Origin: Manis javanica
Taxonomy: Eukaryota > Chordata > Mammalia > Pholidota > Manidae
Length of the DNA: 64,000 nt
Assembly (NCBI RefSeq): GCF_040802235.1
Contig: NC_133167.1
Span: 40,856,001-40,920,000 of the forward strand
Direction: 5' to 3'
Within the stretch, counting starts at the first letter, position 1, and the number at the start of each line of letters is the position of its first letter. Made by a program: the position numbers and the translations under genes. This document shows, piece after piece, positions 51,072-63,224 of this stretch. Below the pieces are notes generated by a model, which was not told the origin of the DNA, ran no database searches, and saw only the letters and a list, made by a program, of their open reading frames with translations.

Positions 51072-54000
51072 TTTTTTTTTTTGAGAGGGCATCTCTCATA
51101 TTTATTGATCAAATGGTTGTTAACAACAATAAAATCCAGTATAGGGGGGTCAATGCTCAATGTACAATCATTAATCCATCTCAAGCCTAATTCTCGTCAG
51201 TCTCCAATCTTCTGAAGCATAACGAACAAGTTCTTACATGGTGAACGAATTCTTACATAGTGAATAAGTTCTTACATGGTGAACAGTACAAGGGCATTCA
51301 TCACAGAAACTTTCGGTTTTGATCACACATTATGAACTATAAACAATCAGGTCAAATATGAATATTCGTTTGATTTTTATACTTGATTTATATGTTGATC
51401 CCACATTTCTCCCTTTATTATTATTATTATTTTTATTTTTAATAAAATGCTGAAGTGGTAGGTAGATGCAAGATAAAGGTAGAAAACATAGTTTAGTGCT
51501 GTAAGAGGGCAAATGTAGATGATCAGGTGTGTGCCTATGGACTAAGTATTAATCCAAGCTAGACAAGGGCAGCAAAACATCCACGGATGCAGAAGATTTC
51601 TCTCAAAGAAGGGGGGGATGAGGTTCTGAGCCTCACCTCTGTTGATCCCCAATTTCTCACCTGATGACCCCCCTGCAACTGTGCCTGTCTTAGGTTGTTC
51701 CTCCCTTAAGGAATCTTACCCGTCTCTGACTAACCAGTCATATTCTGGGGCCATACAGGGAAATGTAAAGTCGGTAAGTGAGAGAGAAGCCATATTGTTT
51801 GAAAAAAAGGTTAGCTTTTTACTTCTTTACAGATTTATGCCCTGTGGCTTCTATGCCCAGCACTTGTCTCGAGGTATCTTTACCACCTGGAGGAATTATG
51901 ATACTCGGTAAATTCGATATGAGGCATGAATTCTATTTAACGGTTGTAATTAGGAAGGAAGAAGAAAAGCTACAGAGGTAGCAGATGGAAGAAAACATGG
52001 GAGGATTGATTCTTTGACATATCTTCTTGTAGAGTACCTTAAGTATGTATAGGTTTTAAACTACTAACTATTTTGCACACACATATTAACATAATAGGAA
52101 TACGGTGACATAAACAAAGCAAATCTATAATTACCATCCATCTCCAGTGAAGCCAAGAAAACCATTTAGGCACCCTAGGCATTTGTGAAAATTTGTCTAT
52201 GATATGATGGATATTGTCCTACTGTACTTGAACAGTCTGAGAAAAATCAGACAAATTAAAGCAGCCCATTTCTGGGATCTGTTCACATCCCATATGTTCT
52301 TTTAACCGTAGATAGTCTATAGTCATAAGATTTTGGAGCGCTACAACTTGCACCCCTCCCAACTCCTGGTTGAGTTCCAACAGTACAGATCCGGTCAAAT
52401 TCGTTGTCTCACTGTATGCACATGCCAGCCTAGACATCTCCCTCCTCATTCCAATGGCAAGTCCAGGAAATGGTGGGGTGGACGCAGCCACAACCGCAGC
52501 ATCGCCCGGATCCCTGTGGAGGCTTTTTGATGATCATCCCCTGGCACGAGTCCTCCAGAGAGTGCTGATGCCGGAAGCTCCTCCTCATATTGTATCTTAG
52601 TTCATTTTCTGGGTATCCAAGCTAGGCCTTGATCTTCTGCGTAGAAACAAACAGACCCTTTGCCCACACTTCGACATGCCCTCTATACCACTGTGCAGAA
52701 CTCATTGGAGGTCAGCACACAGGGACTGCCTTTTTTTTTTTTTTTATTAAGAGAAAGGAATATTATCAGAAAAGAGTACCTCCATAGCTGATCATCTGAC
52801 ACCCTTTAAGTGATCAACATTAAGGATATTTAAAGCATGCGTTGATCTTTGATTTACCAATAGTTTTATCCTATCAAGGAGTAATCCCCCTTTTTTTCTT
52901 TCTTTCTTTCTTTCTTTTTTTTTTTAATCTTTAATCTACACTTACATGAAGAGTACTATGTTTACTATGCTCTCCCCTATATCAGGTCCCCCCTAAAAAC
53001 CACATTACGGTTACTGTCCATCAGCTTAGCAAAATATTGTAGAATCCCTACTTGTCCTCTCTGTGTTGTGCAGCCCACCCTCCCCTTTCTCCTTCCCCCA
53101 CCATGCATGCTAATCTTAATACCCCGCTTCTTCTTCCCCCCCTTTATTCCTCCCTGCCCACCCATCCTCCGCAGTTCCTTTCCCTTTGGTACCTGTTAGT
53201 CCATTTTTGGGTTCTGTAATTCCATTGCTGTTTTGTTCCTTCAGTTTTTCCTTTGTTCTTATACTCCTCAGATGAGTAAAATCATTTGGTATTTCTCTTT
53301 CTCCGCTTGGCTTATTTCACTGAGCATAATACTCTCCAGCTCCATCCATGTTGCTGCAAATGGTTGGATTTTTCCACTTCTTATGGCTGAGTAGTATTCC
53401 ATTGTGTATATGTACCACATCTTCTTTATCCATTCATCTACCGATGGACATTTAGGTTGCTTCCAATTCTTGGCTATTGTAAATAGTGCTGCGATGAACA
53501 TAGGGGTGCATCTGTCTTTCTCAAACTTGATTGCTGCGTTCTTAGGGTAAATTCCTAGGAGTGGAATTCCTGGGTCAAATGGTAGGTCTGTTTTGAGCAT
53601 TTTGATGAACCTCCAAACTGCTTTCCACAATGGTTGAACTAATTTACATTCCCACCAGCAGTGTAGGAGGGTTCCCCTTTCTCCACAGCCTCGCCAACAT
53701 TTGTTGTTGTTTGTCTTTTGGATGGCAGCTATCCTTACTGGTGTGAGGTGATACCTCATTGTAGTTTTAATTTGCATTTCTCTGATAATTAGCGATGTGG
53801 AGCATCTTTTCATGTGTCTGTTGGCCATCTGTATTTCTTTTTTAGTTCTATTCAGTTCCTCTGCCCAGTTTTTAATTGGGTTATTTGTTTTTTGTTTGTT
53901 GAAGCGTGTGAGCTCTTTATATATTCTGGACGTCAAGCCTTTATCGGATCTGTCATTTTCAAATATATTCTCCCATACTGTAGGGTTCCTTTTTGTTCTA

Positions 54001-56985
54001 TTGATGGTGTCTTTTGCTGTACAGAAGCTTTTCAGCTTAATGTAGTCCCACTTGCTCATTTTTGCTGTTGTTTTCCTTGCCCGGGGAGATATGTTCAAGA
54101 AGAGGTCACTCATGTTTATGTCTAAGAGGTTTTTGCCTATGTTTTTTCCCGAGTTTAATGGTTTCATGACTTACATTCAGGTCTTTGATCCATTTTGAAT
54201 TTACCTTTGTATATGGGGTTAGACAATGGTCCAGTTTCATTCTCCTACACGTAGCTGTCCAGTTTTGCCAACACCATCTGTTGAAGGGACTGTCATTTCC
54301 CCATTGTATGTCCATGGCTCCTTTATCAAATATTAATTGACCATATTTGTTTGGGTTAATTTCTGGAGTCTCTAATCTGTTCCACTGGTCTGTGGCTCTG
54401 TTCTTGTGCCAGTACCAAATTGTCTTGATTACTATGGCTTTGTAGTAGAGCTTGAAGTTGGGGATTGAGATCCCCCCTACATTATTCTTCTTTTCAGGAT
54501 TGCTTTGGCTATTTGGGGTCTTTGGTGTTTCCATATGAATTTTTGAATTATTTGTTCCAATTCATTGAAGAATGTTGCTGGTAATTTGATAGGGATTGCA
54601 TCAAATCTGTATATTGCTTTAGGCAGGATGGCCATTTTGACGATATTAATTCTTCCTAGCCAGGAGCATGGGATGAGTTTCCATTTGTTAGAGACCTCTT
54701 TAATTTCTCCTGAGTGTCTTGTACTTTTCAGGGTATAGGTCTTTCACTTCCTTGGTTAGGTTTTTCCTAGGTATTTTATTCTTTTTGATGCTTTGTGAAT
54801 GGAATTGTTTTCCTGATTTCTCTTTCTATTGGCTCATTGTTAGTGTATAGGGATGCCACAGATTTCTGTGTGTTAATTTTGTATCCTGCAACTTTGCTGG
54901 ACTCCGATATCAGTTCTAGTAGTTTTGGAGTGGAGTCTTTAGGGTTTTTTATGTACAGTATCATATCATCTGCAAATAGTGACAGTTTAACTTCTTCTTT
55001 ACCAATCTGGAGTCTTTGTATTTCTTTGTCTTGTCTGATAGCTGTGGCTAGGACCTCCAGTACTATGTTAAATAACAGTGGGGAGAGTGGGCATCCCTGT
55101 CTTGTTCCCGATCTCAGAGGAAATGCTTTCAGCTTCTCGCTGTTCAGTATAATGCTGGCTGTGGGTTTATCATATATGGCCTTTATTATGTTGATGTACT
55201 TGCCCTCTATTCCCATTTTGATGAGAGTTTTTATCATGAATGGATGTCGAATTTTGTCAAATGGTTTTCCAGCATCTATGGAGATGATCATGTGTTTTTT
55301 ATCTTTCTTTTTGTTGACGTGGTGGATGATGTTGATGGATTTTCGAATGTTGTACCATCCATGCATCCCTGGGATGAACCCCACTTGGTCACGGTGTATG
55401 ATCCTTTTGATATACTGTTGAATTCTGTTTGCTAATATTTTATTGAGTATTTTTGCATCTACATTCATCAGGGATATTGGTCTGTAATTTTTTTTTTTGG
55501 TGGGGTCTTTGCCTGGTTTTGGTATTAGGGTGATGTTGGCTTCATAGAATGAGTTTGGGAGTATTCCCTCTTCTTCTGTTTTTTGGAACACTTTAAGGAG
55601 AATGTGTATTGTGTCTTCTCTGTGTGTCTGATAAAATTCCGAGGTAAATCCGTCCGGCCCCGAGGTTTTGTTCCTGGGTAGTTTTTTGATTACCGTTTCA
55701 ATTTCTTTGCTCGTAATTGGTTTGTTTAACTTTTGTGTTTCTTCCTTGGTCAGTCTTGGGAGGTTGTATTTTTCTAGGAAGTTGTCCATTTCTTCTAGGT
55801 TTTCCAGCTTGTTGGCATATAGGTTTTCATAGTAGTCTTTAATAATTCTTTGTTTTTCTGTGGAGTCTGTCGTGATTTTTCCATTCTCATTTCTGATTAT
55901 GTTGATTTGTGTTGATTCTCTTTTTCTCTTAATAAGTTTGGCTAGAGGCTTATCTATTTTGTTTATTTTCTCAAAGAACCAACTCTTGGTTTCGTTGATT
56001 TTTGCTATTGTTTTATTCTTCTCAATTTTGTTTATTTCTTCTCTGATCTTTATTATGTCCCTCCTTCTGCTGACTTTAGGCCTCATTTGTTCTTCTTTTT
56101 CCAGTTTCAATAATTGTGATGTTAGACTATTCATTTGGGATTGTTCTTCCTTCTTCAAGTATGCCTGGATCGCTATATACTTTCCTCTTAAGACTGCTTT
56201 CGCTGCATCCCACAAAAGTTGGGGCTTAGTGTTGTTGTTGTCATTTGTTTCTATATATTCCTTGATCTCTATTTTGATTTGTTCATTGATCCATTGATTA
56301 TTTAGTAGCATGTTGTTAAGCCTCCATGTGTTTGTGAGCCTTTTTGTTTTCTTTGTAGAATTTATTTCTACTTTTATACCTTTGTGGTCTGAAAAAGTGG
56401 TTGGTAGAATATCAATATTTTGGAATTTACTGAGGCTCTTTTTGTGAGCTAGTATGTGGTCTATTCTGGAGAATATTCCATGTGCACTTGAGAAGAATGT
56501 ATATCCTGTTGCTTTTGGATGTAGAGTTCTATAGATGGCCATTAGGTCCATCTGTTCTAGTGTGTTGTTCAGTGCCTGTGTGTCCTTACTTATTTTCTGC
56601 CCGGTGGATCTATCCTTTGGGGTGAGTGGTGTGTTGAAGTCTCCTACAATGAATGCATTGCAGTCTATTTCCCTCTTTAGTTCTGTTAGTATTTGCTTCA
56701 CATATGCTGGTGCTCCTGTGTTGGGTGCATATATATTTAGAATGGTTATATCCTCTTGTTGGACTGAGCCCTTTATCATTATGTAGTATCCTTCTTTATC
56801 TCTTGTTACTTTCTTTGTTTTGAAGTCTATTTTGTCTGATATTAGTACTGCAACCCCTGCTTTCTTCTCACTGTTGTTTGCCTGAAATATGTTTTTCCAT
56901 CCCTTGACTTTTAGTCTATGCTTGTCTTTGGGTTTAACATGAGTTTCTTGTATGCAGCATATAGATGGGTCTTGCTTTTTTTTTT
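51072..56985 (-). mobile_element. Young-type L1 with long retroviral-type 3' tail, 5'-truncated
   Basis: Minus-strand L1. From 3' to 5' on the plus strand: poly(T) 51072-51082; tail module 51083-52730; poly(T) 52731-52745; spacer 52746-52890; T/TTTC tract 52891-52925; ordinary L1 3' UTR 52926-53267; ORF2 from 53268. ORF2 is split by frameshifts: frames at 53268-54167, 54106-54534 and 54776 to about 56985 (endonuclease, and reverse transcriptase with FADD). It stops at the lysine-rich start of ORF2 near residue 40, so the first endonuclease strand, ORF1 and 5' UTR are absent. It is not competent. Confidence 0.9.
51083..52730 (-). mobile_element. ERV-derived tail module, copy 1 (envelope TM relic to poly(A) signal)
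   Basis: 1,648 bp forming the extreme 3' end of this L1. On the minus strand the frame 52491-52219 reads as a retroviral transmembrane subunit: LTGSVLLELNQELGGVQ, the LQN-x-x-x-IDYL word of the ectodomain helix, and a C-X6-G-C form of the usual C-X6-C-C motif followed by FNLSD; a stop follows soon after. Non-coding, LTR-like sequence then runs to AATAAA at about 51100-51106 (within ATCAATAAATATGAGAGATG), about 20 nt before the A tail. The retroviral family was not assigned; the TM pattern is of gammaretroviral/type-D style. Confidence 0.7.
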
Positions 56986-57038
56986 TTTTTAATTTGTGGA
57001 AAATTACAGATGCTTTTTTTTTTTTTTTTTTTTTTTTT

Positions 57039-58678
57039 GAGAGGGCATCTCTCATATTTATTGATCAAATGGTTGTTAACAACAATAAAATTCAGTATAG
57101 GGGGGTCAATGCTCAATGTACAATCATTAATCCATCTCAAGCCTAATTCTCGTCAGTCTCCAATCTTCTGAAGCATAACGAACAAGTTCTTACATGGTGA
57201 ACGAATTCTTACAGAGTGAATAAATTCTTACATGGTGAACAGTACAAGGGCATTCATCACAGAAACTTTCGGTTTTGATCATGCAATATGACCTATAAAC
57301 CATCAGGTCAAATATGAATATTCATTTGATTTTTGTACTTGATTTATATGTTGATCCCACATTTCTCCTATTATTATTATTATTTTTATTTTTAATAAAA
57401 TGCTGAAGTGGTAGGTAGATGCAAGATAAAGGTAGAAAACATAGTTTAGTGCTGTAAGAAGGCAAATGTAGATGATCAGATGATCAGGTGTGTGCCTATG
57501 GACTAAGTATTAATCCAGGCTAGACAAGGGCAGCAAGACATCCACGGATGCAGAAGATTTCTCTCAAAGCAGGGGGGGTGAGGTTCTGAGCCTCACCTCT
57601 GTTGATCCCCAAATTCTCACCTGATGGCCCCCCTGCGACTGTGCCTGTCTTAGGTTGTTCCTCCCTTGAGGAATCTTACCCGTCTCTGGCTAACCAGTCA
57701 TCTTCCGGGGCCATACAGGGAAATGTAAAGTTGGTAAGTGAGAGAGAAGCCATATTGTTTGCAAAGGTTAGCTTTTTACTTCTTTGCAGATTTATGCCCT
57801 GTGGCTTCTATGCCCAGCACTTGTCTCGAGGTATCTTTACCACCTGGAGGAATTATGATACTCGGTAAATTCGATATGAGGCACGAATTCTATTTAAGGT
57901 TTGTAATTAGGAAGGAAGAAGAAAAGCTATAGATGTAGCATATGAAGGAAACTTGGGAGGATTGATTATTTCTTTGACATATCTTCTTGTATAGTACCTT
58001 AAGTATGTATAGGTTTTAAACTACTAACTAATTTGCACACACATATTGACATAATAGGAATACGGTGACATAAACAAAGCAAATCTATAATTACCAGCCA
58101 TCTCCAGTGAAGCCAAGAAAACCATTTAGGCACCCTAGGCATTTGTGAAAATTTATCTATGATATGATGGATATTTTCCAACTGTACTTGAACCATCAGA
58201 CAAATTAAAGCAGCCCATTTCTGGGATCTGTTCACATCCCATATGTTCTTTTAACCATAGATAGTCTATAGTCATGAGATTTTGGGGTGCTACAACTTGC
58301 ACCCCTCCCAACTCCTGGTTGAGTTCCAACAGTACAGATCCAGTCAAATTCGTTGTCTCACTGTATGCACATGCCAGCCTAGACATCTCCCTCCTCCTTC
58401 TTATGGCAAGTCCAGGAGATGGTGGGCTGGATGCAGCCACAACCGCAGCATCGTCCGGATCCCTGTGGAGGCTTTTTGATGATCATCCCCCGGCACGAGT
58501 CCTCCAGAGAGTGCTGATGCCGGAAGCTCCTCCTCATATCGTATCTTAGTTCATTTTCTGGGTATCCAAGCTAGGCCTTGATCTTCTGCGTAGAAACAAA
58601 CAGACCCTTTGCCCACACTTTGACATGCCCTCTATACCACTGTGCAGAACTCATTGGAGGTCAGCACACAGTAACTGC
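57039..58678 (-). mobile_element. ERV-derived tail module, copy 2
   Basis: 1,640 bp, nearly identical to 51083-52730. The minus-strand frame 58440-58153 carries the same TM wording (LNQELGGVQVV, then LQNLMTIDYL, then a degenerate C-X6-G-C). About 10 bp missing near 58195 shifts the frame. The neighbouring frame (58235-57999) goes on with DKFSQMPRVPKWFSWLHW and a hydrophobic IIDLLCL-type membrane-anchor stretch. The copy ends AATAAATATGAGAGATG then the A tail. Both copies are broken as envelope genes. Confidence 0.7.
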
Positions 58679-59213
58679 TTTTTTTTTTTTTTTTAATTAA
58701 GAGAAAGGAATATTATCAGAAAAGAGTACCTCCATAGCTGATCATCTGACACCCTTTAAGTGATCAACATTAAGGATATTTAAAGCATGCGTTGATCTTT
58801 GATTTACCAATAGTTTTATCCTGTTAAGGAGTAATCCCCCTTTTCTTTCTTTCTTTCTTTTTTTTTTTTTTAAATTTTTAATCTACACTTACCTGAAGAA
58901 TACTATGTTTACTATGCTCTCCCCTATATCAGGTCCCCCCTAACAACCACATTACGGTTACTGTCCATCAGCTTAGCAAAATGTTGTAGAGTCACTACTT
59001 GTCCTCTCTGTGTTGTGCAGCCCACCCTCCCCTTTCTCCCTCCCCCCCATGCATGCTAATCTTAATACCCCCCTTCTTCTTCCCCCCCCCTATCCCTCCC
59101 TGCCCACCCATCCTCCCCAGTTCCTTTCCCTTTGGTACCTGTTAGTCCATTTTTGGGTTCTGTAATTCTGCTGCTGTTTTGTTCCTTCAGTTTTTCCTTT
59201 GTTCCTATACTCC

Positions 59214-62200
59214 TCAGATGAGTGAAATCATTTGGTATTTCTCTTTCTCCGCTTGGCTTATTTCACTGAGCATAATACTCTCCAGCTCCATCCATGTTGC
59301 TGCAAATGGTTGGATTTTTCCACTTCTTATGGCTGAGTAGTATTCCATTGTGTATATGTACCACATCTTCTTTATCCATTCATCTACTGATGGACATTTA
59401 GGTTGCTTCCAATTCTTGGCTATTGTAAATAGTGCTGCGATAAACATAGGAGTGCATCTGTCTTTCTCAAACTTGATTGCTGCGTTCTTAGGGTAAATTC
59501 CTAGGAGTGGAATTCCTGGGTCAAATGGTAGGTCTGTTTTGAGCATTTTGATGCACCTCCATACTGCTTTCCACAATGGTTGAACTAATTTACATTCCCA
59601 CCAGCAGTGTAGGAGGGTTCCCCTTTCTCCACAGCCTCGCCAACATTTGTTGTTGTTTGTCTTTTGGATGGCAGCTATCCTTACTGGTGTGAGGTGATAC
59701 CTCATTGTAGTTTTAATTTGCATTTCTCTGATAATTAGCGATGTGGAGCATCTTTTCATGTGTCTCTTGGCCATCTGTATTTCTTTTTTGGAGAACTGTC
59801 TGTTCAGTTCCTCTGCCCATTTTTTAATTGGGTTATTTGTTTTTTGTTTGTTGAGGCGTGTGAGCTCTTTATATATTCTGGACGTCAAGCCTTTATCAGA
59901 TCTGTCATTTTCAAATATATTCTCCCATACTGTAGGGTTCCTTTTTGTTCTATTGATGGTGTCTTTCGCTGTACAGAAGCTTTTCAGCTTAATGTAGTCC
60001 CACTTGCTCATTTTTGCTGTTGTTTTCCTTGCCCGGGGAGATATGTTCAAGAAGAGATCACTCATGTTTATGTCTAAGAGGTTTTTGCCTATGTTTTTTT
60101 CCAAGAGTTTAATGGTTTCGTGACTTACATTCGGGTCTTTGATCCATTTTGAGTTTACCTTTGTATATGGGGTTAGACAATGGTCCAGTTTCATTCTCCT
60201 ACATGTAGCTGTCCAGTTTTGCCAGCACCATCTGTTGAAGAGACTGTCATTTTGCCATTGTATGTCCATGGCTCCTTTATCAAATATTAATTGACCATAT
60301 ATGTTTGGGTTAATTTCTGGGGTCTCTAATCTGTTCCACTGGTCTGTGGCTCTGTTCTTGTGCCAGTACCAAATTGTCTTGATTACTATGGCTTTGTAGT
60401 AGAGCTTGAAATTGGGGAGTGAGATCCCCCCTACTTTATTCTTCTTTTTCAGGATTGCTTTGGCTATTCGGGGTCTTTGGTGTTTCCATATGAATTTTTG
60501 AATTATTTGTTCCAATTCATTGAAGAATGTTGCTGGTAATTTGAGAGGGATTGCATCAAATTTGTATATTGCTTTCGGCAGGATGGCCATTTTGACGATA
60601 TTAATTCTTGCTAGCCATGAGCATGGGATGAGTTTCCATTTATTAGTGTCCCCTTTAATTTCTCTTAAGAGTGACTTGTAGTTTTCAGAGTATAAGTCTT
60701 TCACTTCCTTGGTTAGGTTTATTCCTAGGTATTTTATTCTTTTTGATGCAATGGTGAATGGAATTGTTTTCCTGATTTCTCTTTCTATTGATTCGTTGTT
60801 AGTGTATAGGAAAGCTACAGATTTCTGTGTGTTGATTTTGTATCCTGCAACTTTGCTGTATTCCGATATCAGTTCTAGTAGTTTTGGAGTGGAGTCTTTA
60901 GGGTTTTTTATGTACAGTATCATATCATCTGCAAATAGTGACAGTTTAACTTCTTCTTTACCAATCTGGATTCCTTGTATTTCTTTGTTTTGTCTGATTG
61001 CTGTGGCTAGGACCTCCAGTACTATGTTAAATAACAGTGGGGAGAGTGGGCATCCCTGTCTGGTTCCCGATCTCAGTGGAAATGCTTTCAGCTTCTCGCT
61101 GTTCAGTATAATGCTGGCTGTGGGTTTATCATATATGGCCTTTATTATGTTGAGGTACTTGCCCTCTATTCCCATTTTGCTGAGAGTTTTTATCATGAAT
61201 GGATGTTGAATTTTGTCAAATGCTTTTTCAGCATCTATGGAGATGATCATGTGGTTTTTGTCTTTCTTTTTGTTGATGTGGTGGATGATGTTGATGGATT
61301 TTCGAATGTTGTACCATCCTTGCATCCCTGGGATGAACCCCACTTGGTCATGGTGTATGATCCTTTTGATATACTGTTGAATTCTGTTTGCTAATATTTT
61401 ATTGAGTATTTTTGCATCTACGTTCATCAGGGATATTGGTCTGTAATTTTCTTTTTTGGTGGGGTCTTTGCCTGGTTTTGGTATTAGGGTGATGTTGGCT
61501 TCATAGAATGAGTTTGGGAGTATTCCCTCTTCTTCTATTTTGTGGAACACTTTAAGGAGAATGGGTATTATGTCTTCTCTGTGTGTCTGATAAAATTCCG
61601 AGGTAAATCCGTCCGGCCCCGGGGTTTTGTTCTTGGGTAGTTTTTTGATTACTGTTTCAATTTCTTTGCTTGTAATTGGTTTGTTTAACTTTTGTGTTTC
61701 TTCCTTGGTCAGTCTTGGGAGGTTGTATTTTTCTAGGAAGTTGTCCATTTCTTCTAGGTTTTCCAGCTTGTTGGCATATAGGTTTTCATAGTAGTCTTTA
61801 ATAATTCTTTGTATTTCTGTGGAGTCTGTCGTGATTTTTCCATTCTCATTTCTGATTATGTTGATTTGTGTTGACTCTCTTTTTCTCTTAATAAGTTGGG
61901 CTAGAGGCTTATCTATTTTGTTTATTTTCTCAAAGAACCAGCTCTTGGTTTCGTTGATTTTTGCTATTGTTTTATTCTTCTCAATTTTGTTTATTTCTTC
62001 TCTGATCTTTATTATGTCCCTCCTTCTGCTGACTTTAGGCCTCATTTGTTCTTCTTTTTCCAGTTTTAATAATTGTGATGTTAGACTATTCATTTGGGAT
62101 TGTTCTTCCTTCTTCAAGTGTGCCTGGATTGCTATATACTTTCCTCTTAAGACTGCTTTCGCTGCATCCCACAGAAGTTGGGGCTTAGTGTTGTTGTTGT

Positions 62201-63056
62201 CATTTGTTTCTATATATTCCTTGATCTCTATTTTGATTTGTTCATTGATCCATTGATTATTTAGTAGCATGTTGTTAAGCCTCCATGTGTTTGTGAGCCT
62301 TTTTGTTTTCTTTGTAGAATTTATTTCTACTTTCATACCTTTGTGGTCTGAAAAATTGGTTGGTAGAATTTCAATATTGTGGAATTTACTGAGGCTCTTT
62401 TTGTGAGCTAGTATGTGGTCTATTCTGGAGAATGTTCCATGTGCACTTGAGAAGAATGTATATCCTGTTGCTTTTGGATGTAGAGTTCTATAGATGTCTA
62501 TTAGGTCCATCTGTTCTAGTGTGTTGTTCAGTGCCTGTGTGTCTTTACTTATTTTCTGCCCGGTGGATCTATCCTTTGGGGTGAGTGGTGTGTTGAAGTC
62601 TCCTACAATGAATGCATTGCAGTCTATTTCCCTCTTTAGTTCTGTTAGTATTTGCTTCACATATGCTGGTGCTCCTGTATTGGGTGCATATATATTTAGA
62701 ATGGTTATATCCTCTTGTTGGACTAAGCCCTTTATCATTATGTAGTGGCCTTCTTTATCTCTTGTTACTTTCTTTGTTTTGAAGTCTATTTTGTCTGATA
62801 TTAGTACTGCAACCCCTGCTTTCTTCTCACTGTTGTTTGCCTGAAATATGTTTTTCCATCCCTTGACTTTTAGTCTATGCTTATCTTTGGGTTTAAGGTG
62901 AGTTTCTTGTAAGCAGCATATAGATGGGTCTTGCTTTTTTATCCATTCTATTACTCTGTGTCTTTTGATTGGTGCATTAAGTCCATTTACATTTAGGGTG
63001 ACTATTGAGAGATATGTACTTATTGCCATTGCAGGCTTTAGATTCGTGATTAACAA
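59214..63056 (-). CDS. L1 ORF2 protein, intact (endonuclease / reverse transcriptase)
   Basis: ORF2p nicks DNA at T-rich sites and copies L1 RNA at the nick. This frame is 1,280 residues, the full family length, without stops. The AP-like endonuclease is at about 13-245: Asn in TLNVNG (24), Glu in LQETH (51), Asp/Asn in GDFN (153/155), Asp in SRIDHI (213) and the SDH triad (236-238). The Z region and reverse transcriptase follow: [10 protein letters not shown] with Asp near 608, [12 protein letters not shown] near 666-677, and FADD at 708-711. The C-terminal motif is C1138-X3-C1142-X7-H1150-X4-C1155. All listed catalytic residues are present. The first Met (MLITNL) is the first in frame; internal Met at 10 is an alternative. 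Confidence 0.95.
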   Translation of the reverse strand: MLITNLKPAMAISTYLSIVTLNVNGLNAPIKRHRVIEWIKKQDPSICCLQETHLKPKDKHRLKVKGWKNIFQANNSEKKAGVAVLISDKIDFKTKKVTRDKEGHYIMIKGLVQQEDITILNIYAPNTGAPAYVKQILTELKREIDCNAFIVGDFNTPLTPKDRSTGQKISKDTQALNNTLEQMDLIDIYRTLHPKATGYTFFSSAHGTFSRIDHILAHKKSLSKFHNIEILPTNFSDHKGMKVEINSTKKTKRLTNTWRLNNMLLNNQWINEQIKIEIKEYIETNDNNNTKPQLLWDAAKAVLRGKYIAIQAHLKKEEQSQMNSLTSQLLKLEKEEQMRPKVSRRRDIIKIREEINKIEKNKTIAKINETKSWFFEKINKIDKPLAQLIKRKRESTQINIIRNENGKITTDSTEIQRIIKDYYENLYANKLENLEEMDNFLEKYNLPRLTKEETQKLNKPITSKEIETVIKKLPKNKTPGPDGFTSEFYQTHREDIIPILLKVFHKIEEEGILPNSFYEANITLIPKPGKDPTKKENYRPISLMNVDAKILNKILANRIQQYIKRIIHHDQVGFIPGMQGWYNIRKSINIIHHINKKKDKNHMIISIDAEKAFDKIQHPFMIKTLSKMGIEGKYLNIIKAIYDKPTASIILNSEKLKAFPLRSGTRQGCPLSPLLFNIVLEVLATAIRQNKEIQGIQIGKEEVKLSLFADDMILYIKNPKDSTPKLLELISEYSKVAGYKINTQKSVAFLYTNNESIEREIRKTIPFTIASKRIKYLGINLTKEVKDLYSENYKSLLREIKGDTNKWKLIPCSWLARINIVKMAILPKAIYKFDAIPLKLPATFFNELEQIIQKFIWKHQRPRIAKAILKKKNKVGGISLPNFKLYYKAIVIKTIWYWHKNRATDQWNRLETPEINPNIYGQLIFDKGAMDIQWQNDSLFNRWCWQNWTATCRRMKLDHCLTPYTKVNSKWIKDPNVSHETIKLLEKNIGKNLLDINMSDLFLNISPRARKTTAKMSKWDYIKLKSFCTAKDTINRTKRNPTVWENIFENDRSDKGLTSRIYKELTRLNKQKTNNPIKKWAEELNRQFSKKEIQMAKRHMKRCSTSLIIREMQIKTTMRYHLTPVRIAAIQKTNNNKCWRGCGERGTLLHCWWECKLVQPLWKAVWRCIKMLKTDLPFDPGIPLLGIYPKNAAIKFEKDRCTPMFIAALFTIAKNWKQPKCPSVDEWIKKMWYIYTMEYYSAIRSGKIQPFAATWMELESIMLSEISQAEKEKYQMISLI

Positions 63057-63224
63057 AGGTTCAAGGTTATCTTCTTTAGTATCTTACTGCCTAACTTAGC
63101 TCGCTTATTGAGCTGTTATATACACTGTCTGGAGATTCTTTTCTTCTCTCCCTTCTTATTCCTCCTCCTCCCTTCTTCATATGTTGTGTGTTTTGTTCTG
63201 TGCTCTTTTTAGGAGTTCTCCCAT

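Noticed and set aside
54795..55421. Hydrophobic 208-codon plus-strand frame, and similar ones at 60709-61209, 55860-56297 and 61819-62256
   Set aside because: These are antisense shadows of the Lys/Asn/Glu-rich L1 ORF2; the reverse complement of such coding reads as a hydrophobic membrane-like protein.
57602..57868. Plus-strand 88-89 codon frames in both tail modules (also 51642-51911)
   Set aside because: They run antisense to the element and are conserved only because the two modules are recent copies of each other; no domain is recognised.
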